64,000 nt of DNA, taken from positions 2,046,001 to 2,110,000 of the forward strand of contig JAITYX010000045.1 in assembly GCA_021018815.1 (NCBI GenBank), in the 5' to 3' direction. The notes under the pieces are model-generated. The model was given only the letters and a program-made list of their open reading frames with translations. It was not told the DNA's origin and ran no database searches. A program made the translations under genes and the position numbers. This stretch comes from Talinum fruticosum (taxonomy: Eukaryota > Streptophyta > Magnoliopsida > Caryophyllales > Talinaceae). Positions 47,798 through 59,050 of the stretch are shown one piece after another (the first letter of the stretch is position 1; every line of letters begins with the position of its first letter).

Positions 47798-48451
47798 TAA
47801 TCAAGCTTCGTCATTTATAATAATCAACCATATTAGCATATTATTAGACTTCATAAAAACACTAGAATGATAAGTTGAAGTAGATGCAAGACATTGCAAG
47901 ATTTTCTCCCTTTTTGACATACTTAAGACTAGGAAGAAAGAAGTCAATATACTATAGACACAATAGCTAGAGTGCACAAAAAAGACTAGAATATATTCAT
48001 ATATTCTAAAAAAATTGAGTAGAAAAATATATATAAAAAAGTAGCTTTTCTTTCCTTTGTTTGATTTGAAAAAAATGTGAAGAAAAGAAAGCTAAGAGTA
48101 GAAAGAACTAAATTTAAGAAGTGTAACTTTCCTTTCAAAAGTTGTGGAAAATAAGGAAAATATTTACTTCTTAGTCCCGATACCTAGCTTGTGTAGTCGC
48201 GTGGTGCTTCGTGCTCATACTCGCACATCATCATCATCATCATCATTATCTCTCTCTCTCCCCCTCTCTTTGTCTCAATCAATTGTTTCCTTTGGTTCTA
48301 TTTTGATTTTCTGGTCTTTTATTTCATTTTTTGGGGAGGTGGGAAGGGGGTTGATGATATCAATTGAAAATTTAGTTTTTGGGTTTGTCTTTGTAAGGAA
48401 CTAAGATAATTCTTTCGATTTTGATGGAGTTACGGTCAATTGTATATTGAC
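47798..48451. other. spacer with CAT microsatellite, no gene recognised
   Basis: AT-rich DNA with a (CAT)7 run at 48226-48246 followed by a CT-rich tract. This resembles a plant 5' UTR, and an 86-codon ORF starts at 48144, but it is low-complexity (Ser/Leu runs) and I would not call it a gene. Confidence 0.4.
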
Positions 48452-49090
48452 AAGAGATTACTAGGAATGACTTTAAAGATCCACAACTAAACCTACAAAT
48501 CCTCACAAGCTTTCTAGCGTGCTTCATCTTTGCTCACGAGTTACCCGGGAAAATTTCTAGGAGGTCACCTATCCTAAGACTACTCTAAGTCAAGCATGCT
48601 TAACTGTGGAATTCTTAAGAGTGCGCTCCCTGAAAAGAAGGTACATCTTTGGTGATATAAGTAGTCATTTTAAATCGTTTAAATCATACATGGGGTATTA
48701 CATTCACCCCTACTTGAAGACAAGAACATCCTCGTTACGCCTCACAGGTGAACCGACTTACACGTTCATTTGACATATGGTCCCATCCAAAATCTTTGTG
48801 CTAGTGGGCGACCGCCAAGGACTCTCCTGTCTAATGGCGTAGGTTGCGGTCCTGGGTCGGATCGCATACCATTTGTACTGCCTCGACCCCTACCTAAGTC
48901 GCAGACATTACTAGGAATAATTTTAAGGATCCATGACTAACTCTATAAATCATCACTATCCTTCCCGAGTGTGTTTCTATTCTCGCTCACATGATGTTTA
49001 GGAAAATTTACCAAGAGATCACCCATCCTAAGACTAGTCCAAACAAAGCGGACTGAAATATGGAGTTCTCAAAAGTGAGCTCTGTTGATG
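48452..49090 (-). mobile_element. Cassandra-type TRIM with 5S rRNA-like LTRs
   Basis: Minus: 5' LTR (about 49090-48902, outer end eroded), interior (48901-48704) and 3' LTR (48703-48452, beginning TGTAATACCCC). Both LTRs contain a 5S rRNA-like segment in sense (minus): GTTAAGCATGCTTGACTTAG and AGTCTTAGGATAGGTGACCT in the 3' LTR, and AGTCTTAGGATGGGTGATCT in the 5' LTR. A degenerate Met-tRNA primer site (TGGTATGCGATC) lies in the interior, and a polypurine AGTAGGGGTGAA precedes the 3' LTR. Non-coding, about 640 bases, as expected for Cassandra. Confidence 0.8.
48543..48625 (-). repeat. 5S rRNA-derived segment in 3' LTR of the TRIM
   Basis: Clear similarity to the plant 5S gene interior (internal promoter region AGTTAAGC-TGCTTG and the GGGTGACCTCC-like block), with several substitutions and a short deletion. 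It is a retrotransposon component, not a ribosomal gene. Confidence 0.75.
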
Positions 49091-49860
49091 GACCTAAACT
49101 AAGCTCATTAACCTTCCCAAATTGCGTATCCCTAGTTCCAAATTGTTGTGTATGTAAATCATATCATTAAAAAATTCTCTAGTATGAGCTGGAGTCTTAT
49201 TAATTGAACCCCCTACTAGCAACATCTACCACATTCTTATCAATAGGCAATAAATCTTCATAAAAATGTTGAATCGATAACTACTCAAAAATTTGATGTT
49301 GGGAACAACTAGCACATTATTTGTAAAAACATTCTCAATATTCAGAAAATGTCTCATCCATAATATGTTTAATGACTCAAATTTCCTTTCTAATGGATCC
49401 AATCCTAGATGTAGGAAAAATCTCGAACAATGCTTTGTGATGTTTCGATAAAGTGAATGTTGTAGGGTCTAAGTAATTTGACCAATCTTGAATATGATGA
49501 TATGAGTCCTCACCGAACAGTCAATGAGATTTAAGTAACAAATTCAAAAATTTTGAGTTTAATTTAAGGGGTTAATGAAAGTAGGGTATGAAATAGACAA
49601 AATTTGTGTTTCTAGATTAGGTGCGACAGGTTCCGAGTAAAGTAACAATTTCGAGTTTATAAAATCAAATTAAATTCACTTTAAAACTCTTTTAGATTTC
49701 ACAAATTCAATATCACTATCCACTTCATCAAATGTGCGCTTCTATCACTCAACTACTCAATTGCATAAACTAAAACAACTTACAAAAATTAAAATACAAA
49801 AGTTAGAATAAAATAAGAAAAATAGTAAATCTAAATTGATTTAAAAAACTAAGATTTTTT
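49091..49860 (-). pseudogene. degenerate Athila-like Ty3/gypsy gag
   Basis: No long ORF. The minus strand at 49280-49200 reads IQHFYEDLLPIDKNVVDVAS then RGGSIN, followed by TPAHTREFFNDMIYIHNNL. This is the conserved gypsy gag segment (usually Q-FY-GL-P--R--IDAA-GG---NKTP). Upstream blocks are frame-shifted. Its 3' side is lost at the Cassandra-type element. Confidence 0.55.
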
Positions 49861-49889
49861 CCCCTTTCCTTGACAACAACGTCAACATT

Positions 49890-50391
49890 TGATAATTTTT
49901 TGTATAATTACAAATTAAACCACTACTAAGGCTTATAATTAATAATATTACACAAGGGAGTAGGGATCAATTCCGCGAGAAAGGATAATATTAAACTATA
50001 GTTATAATCTAATTAAATTTACCACTTTTACTTTTTTTTCTAATTATTCTAACAAACCAAATTAAACAAGGAAAATTCTAAAAAACTTAACTATAATACT
50101 CTGAAATTTCTAAACTTAATTCTGAAAACTATATAATAAATAATAATTTTAATCAATCCTAAAAATAAAAGATAAAAAAACAACAAGCACAAAAAAAAAA
50201 TCAATAAATAAAATTACATAAAATTATCTACTAAATTAAATAATAATATGAAAATATTATAACTAATCTAAAAATCGACAAAGTATTTTTATAATTATCC
50301 AGAAAATAAAATAGAATTGATAAAAATACTACATAACTAAATAAGTAATAATTAGCAATAAAATAGATATGAAAAACATAAATAAGTAAGA

Positions 50392-50394
<3 letters not shown>
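49890..50394 (-). mobile_element. Athila-like non-coding leader
   Basis: AT-rich DNA upstream (minus) of the gag remnant. It includes the string CGCGGAATTGATCCCTACTCCC, here counted only as its ends (CGCGGAATTG and CCTACTCCC) near 49942-49976, and GTGGTTTAATTTGT. The same leader in opposite orientation is at about 31560-32330. Confidence 0.5.

Positions 50395-50452
<58 letters not shown>
50395..50452. repeat. (TA)n microsatellite
   Basis: About 29 uninterrupted TA dinucleotides. Confidence 0.98.
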
Positions 50453-50458
<6 letters not shown>

Positions 50459-50646
50459 TCTAAAAGAAAAGTTGGGTTGGCTAATACAGGAGCGAATTTG
50501 GGAGCAATAATGCATCAGTACCGTTGATCTCATCTAATGAAATATCACAGACCATTGATAATTTTTTAGCATTTAAATATAAAAAATACATTAATCAATA
50601 ACCGACACGGAACACCCAAGTCTGCCTGTTTTTCTCTCTCCTCCCC

Positions 50647-50677
<31 letters not shown>

Positions 50678-52065
50678 TCTCTTTCTTTTCACAGTTTACT
50701 TTTTTTCTCACGTCCGTAAACTCTCTTCCCCATTCTCACTCATTACTCCATTTCTCCCACCCCCTCTCTCACAATTTTAATGGCGGAGAAGCTTCATCTG
50801 GAAGGATTATTGGGTTTTTTATAATTATTTTATAATTTATTTCTTGATTTCTATTCAATCTATCGAATTTTGGAACTGCAACTCCTGTGGGTGAAAACTC
50901 GGATGTCTATAATCGATGACGATTTCAAGCAAATGGGTTCGAGTTGGCTTTAAAAAGGGCAAATCCCAACCTTTTCGAGAAGAAAAGATTTATCCTTCGT
51001 TGTAAGTACCCTTCCCGTCGATAACCTTCTCTGCTCCCTTTCTCTCTCTTCGCTATGAAATTCTTCAACTTTTGATAATTTTGCTATATATTTACTCATT
51101 CATCAAGGGTAGTTACTTTTTAGAATTCTTGCTCATGGTCATGGTTTGATTGATTTTAATTTCTTAATTCTAGGCTTTTCTTGGTTGTTCGGATTTCACC
51201 AGATTTTGAAAGGGATTTGATAAGCAAGGGACTTTCTTTTGTTCGTGCCTTGGCGGGGTAATGGAGTTGGGGATTGAAGGTTTCATTGAATTTTGGAGGG
51301 GAAGGGGTTGGTTTGATCATGAGAGATTTTTACGCTTTATTATTATTATTTTTTTGGATTGGTGCTTTGGTAGGGTACTAGACTTAGGGGTTTCGTGAAT
51401 TAGGGGAAGGGGTTGGTTTTGATCTTGATTTATTGTTGGCTTATGGAGCGAGTCCGAGTAGTCAATGGAGGATTTTGTTTTCTTTTTTGGGGTGGGGCAA
51501 TCTTCTACAATCATGATGGTAGCTAACGAGTTCATGGGATTTTGAAATTTGCCTACTCTATGTCTAATTCCGTAAGTTTGAATTTTTCTTTGGAGTTTAA
51601 TTCTTTTTGGATTTTTCGAGTTAAATTTCATTCTTCGGTTTCATTGGCTTTTTGTTGATAATTTGTCGTTTTTCTTTTTTTGGTGGTTGGGGGAGGGGTA
51701 GATTGGTGGCAGTATAAACTTTCATTTCATTTTTCTTACTTCAAACTTCTCTGCATATATTGTAATCAATCTCCTTCGCCTACTTTGAAACATAAACTTG
51801 GTCATTCCGAGTTGGTTGTCAAGTTTTATATCGAAGTTGAGGGTTTAATCATGTGTTATTTAGTTTGACGACTTAATTTTGCTATCATGAGTATTGAGCT
51901 GATTGTGATAAGAGAAAAAGGTTTGCATCAACCTTAGTTAAGAGATGTTTGAGATGTGATATTTTCAATTGTTAATGAGCATGGTCTTCTCTCACATCAA
52001 ACTTGTTTTTCCCCTTTTAATTTTGCTCTCATGCTTAAGATGCTTTATTGTTTGGTGACTTGCAG
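50453..52065 (+). other. possible 5' UTR/promoter region of a host gene
   Basis: Pyrimidine-rich DNA with a (CCCTCA) hexamer run at 50648-50682 and CT tracts resembles a plant 5' UTR. A 15-codon ORF (MAEKLHLEGLLGFF) starts at 50780. A possible splice donor GTAAGT is at 51003, and an acceptor TTGCAG ends at 52065. No repeat family is recognised; this is the least repeat-like part of the window. Confidence 0.35.
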
Positions 52066-52203
52066 CAAGGATTGTTTGATATGAGTGCGATGGGGTGGGG
52101 AACGTTGTGGCAAGCTAGGCAAGAGCAAAAAGTTGAACTTACAAAAGCCTTTTTCAATGAATTTTGCTATTTAGTTCCAAATGGGCATAGAAGTTTCCTG
52201 GGT
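52066..52203 (+). CDS. candidate host exon, unknown protein
   Basis: An open stretch flanked by GACTTGCAG (acceptor) and GTGTGTATAT (donor). It reads MSAMGWGTLWQARQEQ then KVELTKAFFNEFCYLVPN and GHRSFLG. The composition (amphipathic helix, Trp/Phe spacing, balanced charges) looks like real protein, unlike neighbouring AT-rich ORFs. An upstream non-coding exon may be at about 50640-51002. I do not recognise the family, and no following exon is evident before the LINE at 54.1 kb, so this may be a gene fragment. Confidence 0.35.
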
Positions 52204-53770
52204 GTGTATATATTTTTTTGGTGGGGGTGTTTCTATGTACGAGTCGAGAGCCATGAGCTAGAATATAATTTCATCATGAACTTTTTAGATGTCGAATGCG
52301 AATGCATGGATATATAAACTCACTTCACTTACGATCCTAAAAAAACAATTCAAAAGAAACAGAGTTGATTGGTCCGTTTGGGATTAAGTTTGCTATTGAG
52401 GTTGGAATTTATGGGTGGGATTTTCTACCTTTGTCATTACTCATTAGAACAAGAAATTAGAAATAGAGATTTCTAATGGGGAAACGGATTGGAATTGCAA
52501 TTGTTTAGTAATTTGAGTAAAGGAAGTACATGAGTTATTTAGTAATTAAGTTGTGTGGTTGCTAATGAAGTCATGTATAATGAAAGTAGTCTTTATTCTA
52601 AGTTTGACACCCCCAAAAAAATTCTAGAGGTGTGCTAAGTTTAAGTTTCACTTATTTGGACGGAAAAATTTGCCACTTATAATTTCTTTTTTTTGTTTTT
52701 GGTATTTTATCATGTAATTCTCATAGATGACCGATTTAATAGATTATAAAGGAAGTTTGATGAGATATGTTTAGAGAGTTTTGTAAATGCCTTGTAGCTA
52801 TTCAAAGATATGTTCATGGTGGTTATATATTGATCTAAGCTAAGATAATTGAGTTGGAGACATTTGTTAATAGTGTTCATTGATTGTGACTTTGGTGGTA
52901 ACAATTACTCATTCAAGTTTGAAATTGGATATCTCTGTAGGATACACTCTTCAAGTCAGATTCACGCTTGGTTTCGATAGCATCGGACTAGCCTCAAGGC
53001 AAGTAGTAATGCTTCTATTCTTCCATTATGTACTCACCTCTGGGTTATCTTCTCAAAAATATGGGATTTACTTATTGATATGTAATCAGAAAAATCCGGG
53101 GGGATGGAATCTTCTACCCCTTGATTTGGTTTATACGATTTTGATTTTTGAAGTCATTCTTCATCTAACCATCTTGGATAAGATTTTGATTTTAGTGTAT
53201 GATGTTTGGGCCTTTTTGCAATTATAAACTAGCAAAGGATGTACTCTTGACTAAGGTGTGTACATCAACATTGTATTTGTTTAAGTAAAAGCGATAACTT
53301 TTATCCTCATCTAGATGAGATTCGATTCAGATTCTTTTATGATGCTTTTGTGGTATTGTCCAAGCAATTTTATCATTACTTTGATCTATTTTTGAGTATT
53401 TTTACTGAGCTAAGTAAGCAAAAATTTGCTGCTCTTGATTTACCTATACTTTGATCTATTTTGAGTATTTTTTATTCAGTTCTAAGTTATTTAGTAGTTC
53501 TAAGTTATTTAATATTGAAAGTTTCTTTTCATTGTTCTCTATTGAAATTTATATGAATAATGTTGGGTATTATATTCTTTTTCCTTTGCAAGTTTTTCTA
53601 CCCCTATCCCTCCTTTGATAGTTTTCTTCCCCCAATAGCAACGACATGTATATCATTGAGTTCATGATGTACTTAATTGTTGTACGAGCCCTCATTTTTA
53701 CGGTTTGGGGTGAGTGAGATGGATTAGATATAGTTTGTTATGCTTAAATCACTCTGTTTTTATTTTATTT
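52204..53770. other. intron-like AT-rich DNA, no gene recognised
   Basis: T-rich sequence with a 115-codon ORF at 52880-53227 (hydrophobic, no motif). A small tandem duplication with a ~73-base period (CTTTGATCTATTTT(T)GAGTATTTTT) lies at 53380-53470. Confidence 0.4.
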
Positions 53771-53899
53771 TACTAGATAAGACCCGTGCGTTGCAATAAA
53801 TCTTTGAGAATTGGGTTCTAAAAGTGTATTTAAAAATTGTTTCAATGCATTATTTTGTTCAAAAATTTAATCCGCCGTAACGCGCGGTCTTAGCTAGTA
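53771..53899. mobile_element. MITE-like element
   Basis: Terminal inverted repeats TACTAGATAAGACCCGTGCG (left) and, on minus from the right end, TACTAGCTAAGACCGCGCG, 129 bases apart and AT-rich inside. This is typical of very short non-autonomous DNA elements. It is followed by a TA run at 53900-53911. Confidence 0.6.
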
Positions 53900-54149
53900 T
53901 ATATATATATATACATAAGAAATTTTTGGGGAGTGAACAAAATTTAATATTAAAAACTATAAATTTATAAATAAATTGACAAAATAAAGAAATACTTAGA
54001 AAATAATATATCGATGCAACCATCTCAGGTCTTAGGCTCAAACCCCGCATAGTCACCTAATCTCTATTTTCCAAGCAGGTAAATGTACCCAACCATCTCA
54101 GTGTGATGAATTAATGCGACCTTTCATATGTTAAAAGGTTAAGATGATT

Positions 54150-56090
54150 TTTAGGATATTGATAGAGCCAAAAGCCCCGGACCTAATGGATTGGGGAGTA
54201 AATTTTTCCAAAGTGCCTAGAAAATAATTGGAAATAAGGTCAGTTAAGCCTTTTTAAATTTCTTTTGTTATGGTAATCTGTTGAAGCAATTAAATGCTAC
54301 TGTTGTGTCACTCATTCCAAAAGTTGATCATCCACAATCACCATATGATTTTAAATGAATATCTTATTGCAATGTGATATAGATATCCATTTCTAAATTA
54401 TTGTGCAAAAGGCTGAAAATGGTCATTCCTGACATTATCATGGAAATCTAATATGCCTTTGTGGCCAATAGACTTATACTCCGTAATGTGATGATTGGTC
54501 TAGATTTGATAAGACATTACAAGAGGAAGGTGTATCTCTAAGATGCATCATTAAAATGGACCTTCTAAAACCGTATGACACAATTGATTAGGAGTTCGTG
54601 CAAGATATAGTGTATGGAATATGTTTGCCTAAACAGTTTGTGTGATCGATTATGGAGTGCATTTTCATAGCAAAGTTTTCTCTCAATTTTAATAGAGGGC
54701 TGCAGGGATACTTCAAAAATTGAAGAGAAGTCAAGCAAGGGGACCCCATCTCCTCACTGGTCTTCGTAATTGGCATGGAATATTATCCAGATTGTTTAGA
54801 ATTATGGAGCAGGATCCAAGATTTAGTTTTCATCTAGGTTGCAAGTAAGTGAGGCTAAGTCACTTGATTTTGGCAAATGATTTATTAGTGTTTTCCAAAG
54901 ATGACAAATAATCTACAAAATGTGTTATAGAAGCTATCACCAAGTTGTTTTCTCTAGGTTAGAAGCTAATTTTCAAAAGTTGCAGATTATTTGCAGGTTC
55001 CAACACAGACATTGAAAACACCTCCTTCAATCTACTGGGTTTGAGAAAAGTCAACTTCCACTAAAAATACTTGGGGGTTCCTTTGAAGCCAGGGAAGAGG
55101 AATGCCAACAAATGTGTTGTGTTAATATCCAAGATAAGTCCCAAGATCAGAAGCTGGGGAGTGAAGAAGTTGAATTATGGTCGCAAAACTAACTTAGTTA
55201 ATTCGGTCTGGCTCAATATGCATATCTACTGCTGATCAATAATCATCTTTCCAAGCCAAGTGATTAAGGAGGTAGAAAGAGTATGCAAGAATTTCCTTTG
55301 GGGAGGTTCAGCACGTAATAGCAAGTTTGCACCAATGGCATGGGATGAGGTTTGTACACCAAAGAACCAAGGAGGTTTAGGGATAGGATGTAGCAGCGAT
55401 TGGAACAAGGCATTGGGGGTGGAAAAGCATCTTTGGCATATATCCAACAATGTAGAGAGTTTATGGGTTAGATGGATACATAATATATACTTGAAAAAAG
55501 CTGATTTGAAAATAGTAAAGGTCAAGGAAGGGGGCCAGCTGGTACTTCAAATAACTTATGAACTGAAGGAAACATTTGCACAATTAGATTAATGTTCAAC
55601 AAGATAATTGGACAGTTTGAAGTAGAATACATACAATGTTAAAACAACTTATCAAGCATTACAACAATGGAATCCTGAGATAGGGTGGTAGAAATTTTTT
55701 GGCATAAGTGTGTCACATCTAAGCATGCATTTTCTCTCTACCTAATTTTTAAGAAGAACCTGTTAACAAGAGACATATCGCATAGAAGGAAGCCACTGGA
55801 GAACTTGAACTGCACCTTCTGTGACCAATAAGAATCTATTGATCACCTGTTTCTTCAATGAAGTTTTCTGAAGATATTCTTAATAGATTAAGCATTCGAG
55901 ACAAGGATCAAGACCGGAGAGTATGTTGGAATGAATGGATGACTGGTGCTGGAATACCTCAAACCAAATTGGCTCTGATTGCACCTTTAATAATAGTGAT
56001 TCACTATGACGTTTGGTATGAACAAAATTTAAAATCATTCCAAAAAAAAGCACAAAATCATGGAGCAAATACTCAAAGACATTAAATCGT
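54150..56090 (+). mobile_element. L1-type LINE, degenerate RT and C-terminal zinc-binding domain
   Basis: RT blocks in order: AKSPGPNGLGSKFFQSA (54170), QLNATVVSLIPKVDHPQSPYDF split across short runs, SKLLCKRLKMVIPDIIMEI, KMDLLKPYDTID (54560), GDPISSLVFVIGMEY (54740) and LILANDLLVFSKDD (54867). The last is the -ADD- box with its first Asp changed to Asn. The 110-codon run at 55260-55592 has VCKNFLWGG, WDEVCTPKNQGGLGIG and WHISNNVESLWVRWIH. A zf-RVT-like part follows (CTFCDQ, IDHLFLQ near 55810-55855). Endonuclease and ORF1 are missing (5' truncation), and frameshifts abound. Confidence 0.85.
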
Positions 56091-56359
56091 CCATCAAGCA
56101 CAAACTTATTAATATTAAACATGTATATAGAGTATTTGTAAAGAATATATAAACTTTGTATATCTGCCGGGTATGTCCAGTAAAGGTTGATGTAAGTACT
56201 TGGCATCAAACACTTCAGGGAGGGGGAAATATCTCTTTATCCCCAAACCTGAATACGTGATGTGCGGGATCTCAAAAGGAAACTATAGCTCTTAACAATG
56301 TCCAATGGATCCTCACCTGCCTAATGCTGAAGAGAGTGTTCATCCCATAATTCGATAAC

Positions 56360-59050
56360 CCTAGGCTATCGACATTGTTCATGTTGTGCATCCAAGTGGG
56401 TCAAGTTAGTGATAAAGTTCATTTTCTACGAATAGAAGAAACAAGTAAATTGGAAGGTTTTTTTTAGGATCAACTTTCAAGAAGTTATTGTTGAATCATG
56501 AGAATGTGACTGTTAAAGACCTGTCAAGGTCGCCTTTTGTAGCAAATTCTTAGGCTCACATTCCTTATTCACGCCGTCAAGCCCTGCTAGGCCTATACCG
56601 CGCCTAGGTCGGCGCCTGCCGATCGACCGGTTCATCATTTTTTCTCTCTAAGCATATTCTACAGTGGGCCAATTTTGATAAGCCCAAATCTATTAGCCCA
56701 TTTATGTCATCTTGGTTACTTACGGACCATGTAACATACCATTGCCCATTATATTTTTCATTATTTTCTTTTGGGGAGAATGGGGCTATGTGTAATTTTT
56801 TCGAATTTGTCTTTGAAATTTTTTTGCATCATATAAATAAGAAATCATTTTGTAGATCAAGTCCTTGCATTCATCTCATTGCATAGAGTCAAATAGTATA
56901 ACATACATTAATAACAACACTATTAAGCACCCTACAAGTGGTTATTTAATATTCATCAACGTCATCATCATCAACATCGTTGAAGATATAATTGTCGATA
57001 TCCTCCAAGATCGATGTTCAAACCTGCCTATCTTCCGCCATATATGAAAAGCTAGCCCCGCGGTCCCAAGTCGGCTATAAGGCCTCATAATAAGGTCCAC
57101 TATATGATATCCGACGAAATTCATACGGGTTACCATAAGGGTCGAGAGGTTGCAAAGGAATAACATCCATACCACCTTCAAAAGAATTAGACCCAGCTCC
57201 AAAGGAACTAAGCCCGGTGTAGAAGAGCTTGGCCTCGCTTCGAAGCATTATGAATGTGAGAACGCTGGGATGAACGCCGTGAAGTGCCAGCTCCAGCGAG
57301 TACTACGGGACGACATCTCGTTAACTAGTACCATGAGCATAAGTCCCACAGTTGCTAAAAAACCACCGAAGAACGGGACCTAGAACGACAATTCTACAAG
57401 ATCAAAAGAGTAATTAACACATATACTAAGAACTCATGAGTTAACAATTTAACTAACCGAACTCACCTAAAATGATTAGAACGCCCAACCAGTAAATAAG
57501 TCATTGACCGCTCGATGGATAGATTGGAATTTGATAGACATCTTCCGAGATTGCTCCCAATCATACTGTAATTTCGTCATGTTAGGAAAGGCATTTTAGT
57601 GTATAAGAGCATAACATTCTTACCCCTTTCTAGTGTTTTGGGAGTAGATGCCCCACACATTCTAACTCAAGAGTTTGGGAATTCTAATAATACATGGGGG
57701 CTCTCCAGGCTGACACACGTCGACCTCAAGACTTGGGATATGGACATCACTTGGGAGAAGTTACGATGACAAGATTAATGTCCATACTAGAAATATACTC
57801 ACACAATAGAGAAAACTTAGACTTACCAATTGGGTAATGATTCGTCCCAAATATCGGACATAGGACAATCCCCTATCAAAGATTTGCATATAAGGGTACC
57901 CGTTGGTTATTTCTTCCTGCTCCTCTTGGGTTATCGAGCGAAAGTAAAACATGGTCTCGCGACAGATCTTGGGGAACAAAAGGTGGCCATATATTGTAGC
58001 GGATTTGAGGCGTAAACCACTCACCAGGGTACCAAAAAACAAAATGGACCCTCAAACAAAATTCGTCTCTCACTCAACTCCCTCACAACCCCAAGGCTTG
58101 GAAGGAGCCGACTTTGGGTACAAGGGTAGAAATTAGCCTCTACACACAAAATCTATAAAACAACAAGGAAAAACCAGAAAATTAGGCAGAACGCACAACC
58201 ATTTGGCGGGCGCCGGCCTCACCAGGCCACGGCCACATGCCCACCGCGAGCCGGGCAAGGGCAGAAATTGGAGTTGAAACACAAAAAAATTTTAGGCCAT
58301 TCTATTTCAAAATTTAAGTTATAAAAGTGAGATACTCTGGCCCACTTGTTGAGTACGGATTGCAAGAAGGTAATTCCAAGCACTTTTTGTTGCCGAAGGT
58401 GAACTTTAGCCGATGCCACCGAAGCTGGAAAGAATGGAAAGAATGGGCGATTCCTTAAACCGGGTGAAAATCGGGAAATACTCATACAACCACGGCTGTA
58501 AATTTACTACACAAATAAATTTCTTATCCAATTAACATAAATATTTTGAAGGCTAAGAAGGATGAGCATACCTCGATGACCTTCCATAAACTGCACAAGG
58601 GCATATAGTTTTCCGAGTCCTTCTCGGTTGTGGTGCGCCTAACCTCGGCATGTAAGCCCCTTTTAGACAAATGTATGTGGGTACACCTGAAGTGAGGTCT
58701 TTAATTTTATCCAAGTCCACCAAATTGGCCAAATAGTGGACGTGCACTTTAGAGCCTTAATCCGAAAAAATAGACTCGTGGAGCATCGGGGCAAGCACTA
58801 TCTGCACTTATTGTTGTAGATTATGTTAAGCCCACAAGTCAACATTATTAAAGGCCTAAAAAGGTTGGAATACTTGAAGTAATTGGCCCGAGGAAATCGG
58901 TTAGCTATAGGACTAAAGAGGTGACGTAAATAGTAACGATTTTTGTATAAGTTTCGGTCGTAAGTTAAGGGTTCTTCCGAGAAGCCCAAACCTATAAAAG
59001 GGCAAATTCAAGAGGAGTAATAGCATCTCCCTAAACGGGAGATGAAAGGT
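56360..59050. mobile_element. Tat-like element D' interior with antisense PMD gene
   Basis: Aligns with D (9709-12130) over most of its length, including the GCATCATATAAATAA block at 56827, the TTCATCTCATTGCATAGAGTC block at 56871 and the coding part. The PMD N-terminus and the D polypurine region are missing; at about 59050 the sequence passes into the LTR P3 U3 region. Confidence 0.6.
57000..59050 (-). pseudogene. plant mobile domain (PMD) protein, antisense copy 2 (D')
   Basis: Readable blocks from the N side: ITPLEFA (about 59010), MGFSEEPLTYDRNLYKNRYY and LRHLFSPIANRFPRANYFK (58989 on), then VHYLANLVDLDKIKDL with GVPTYICLKGAY (58747 on). The C-terminal tail PYGNPYEFRRISYSGPYY near 57140 parallels D. 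These cover the same PMD core as D, with amino acids conserved across the two copies despite stops. The N-terminus and promoter are lost at the junction with P3. Confidence 0.65.

Noticed and set aside
48543..49080. Functional 5S rRNA genes
   Set aside because: Both segments are diverged and partial, and lie symmetrically inside LTR-like repeats with primer site and polypurine tract.
52880..53227. 115-codon ORF
   Set aside because: Hydrophobic and motif-free in T-rich DNA, with no splice or promoter context supporting it.
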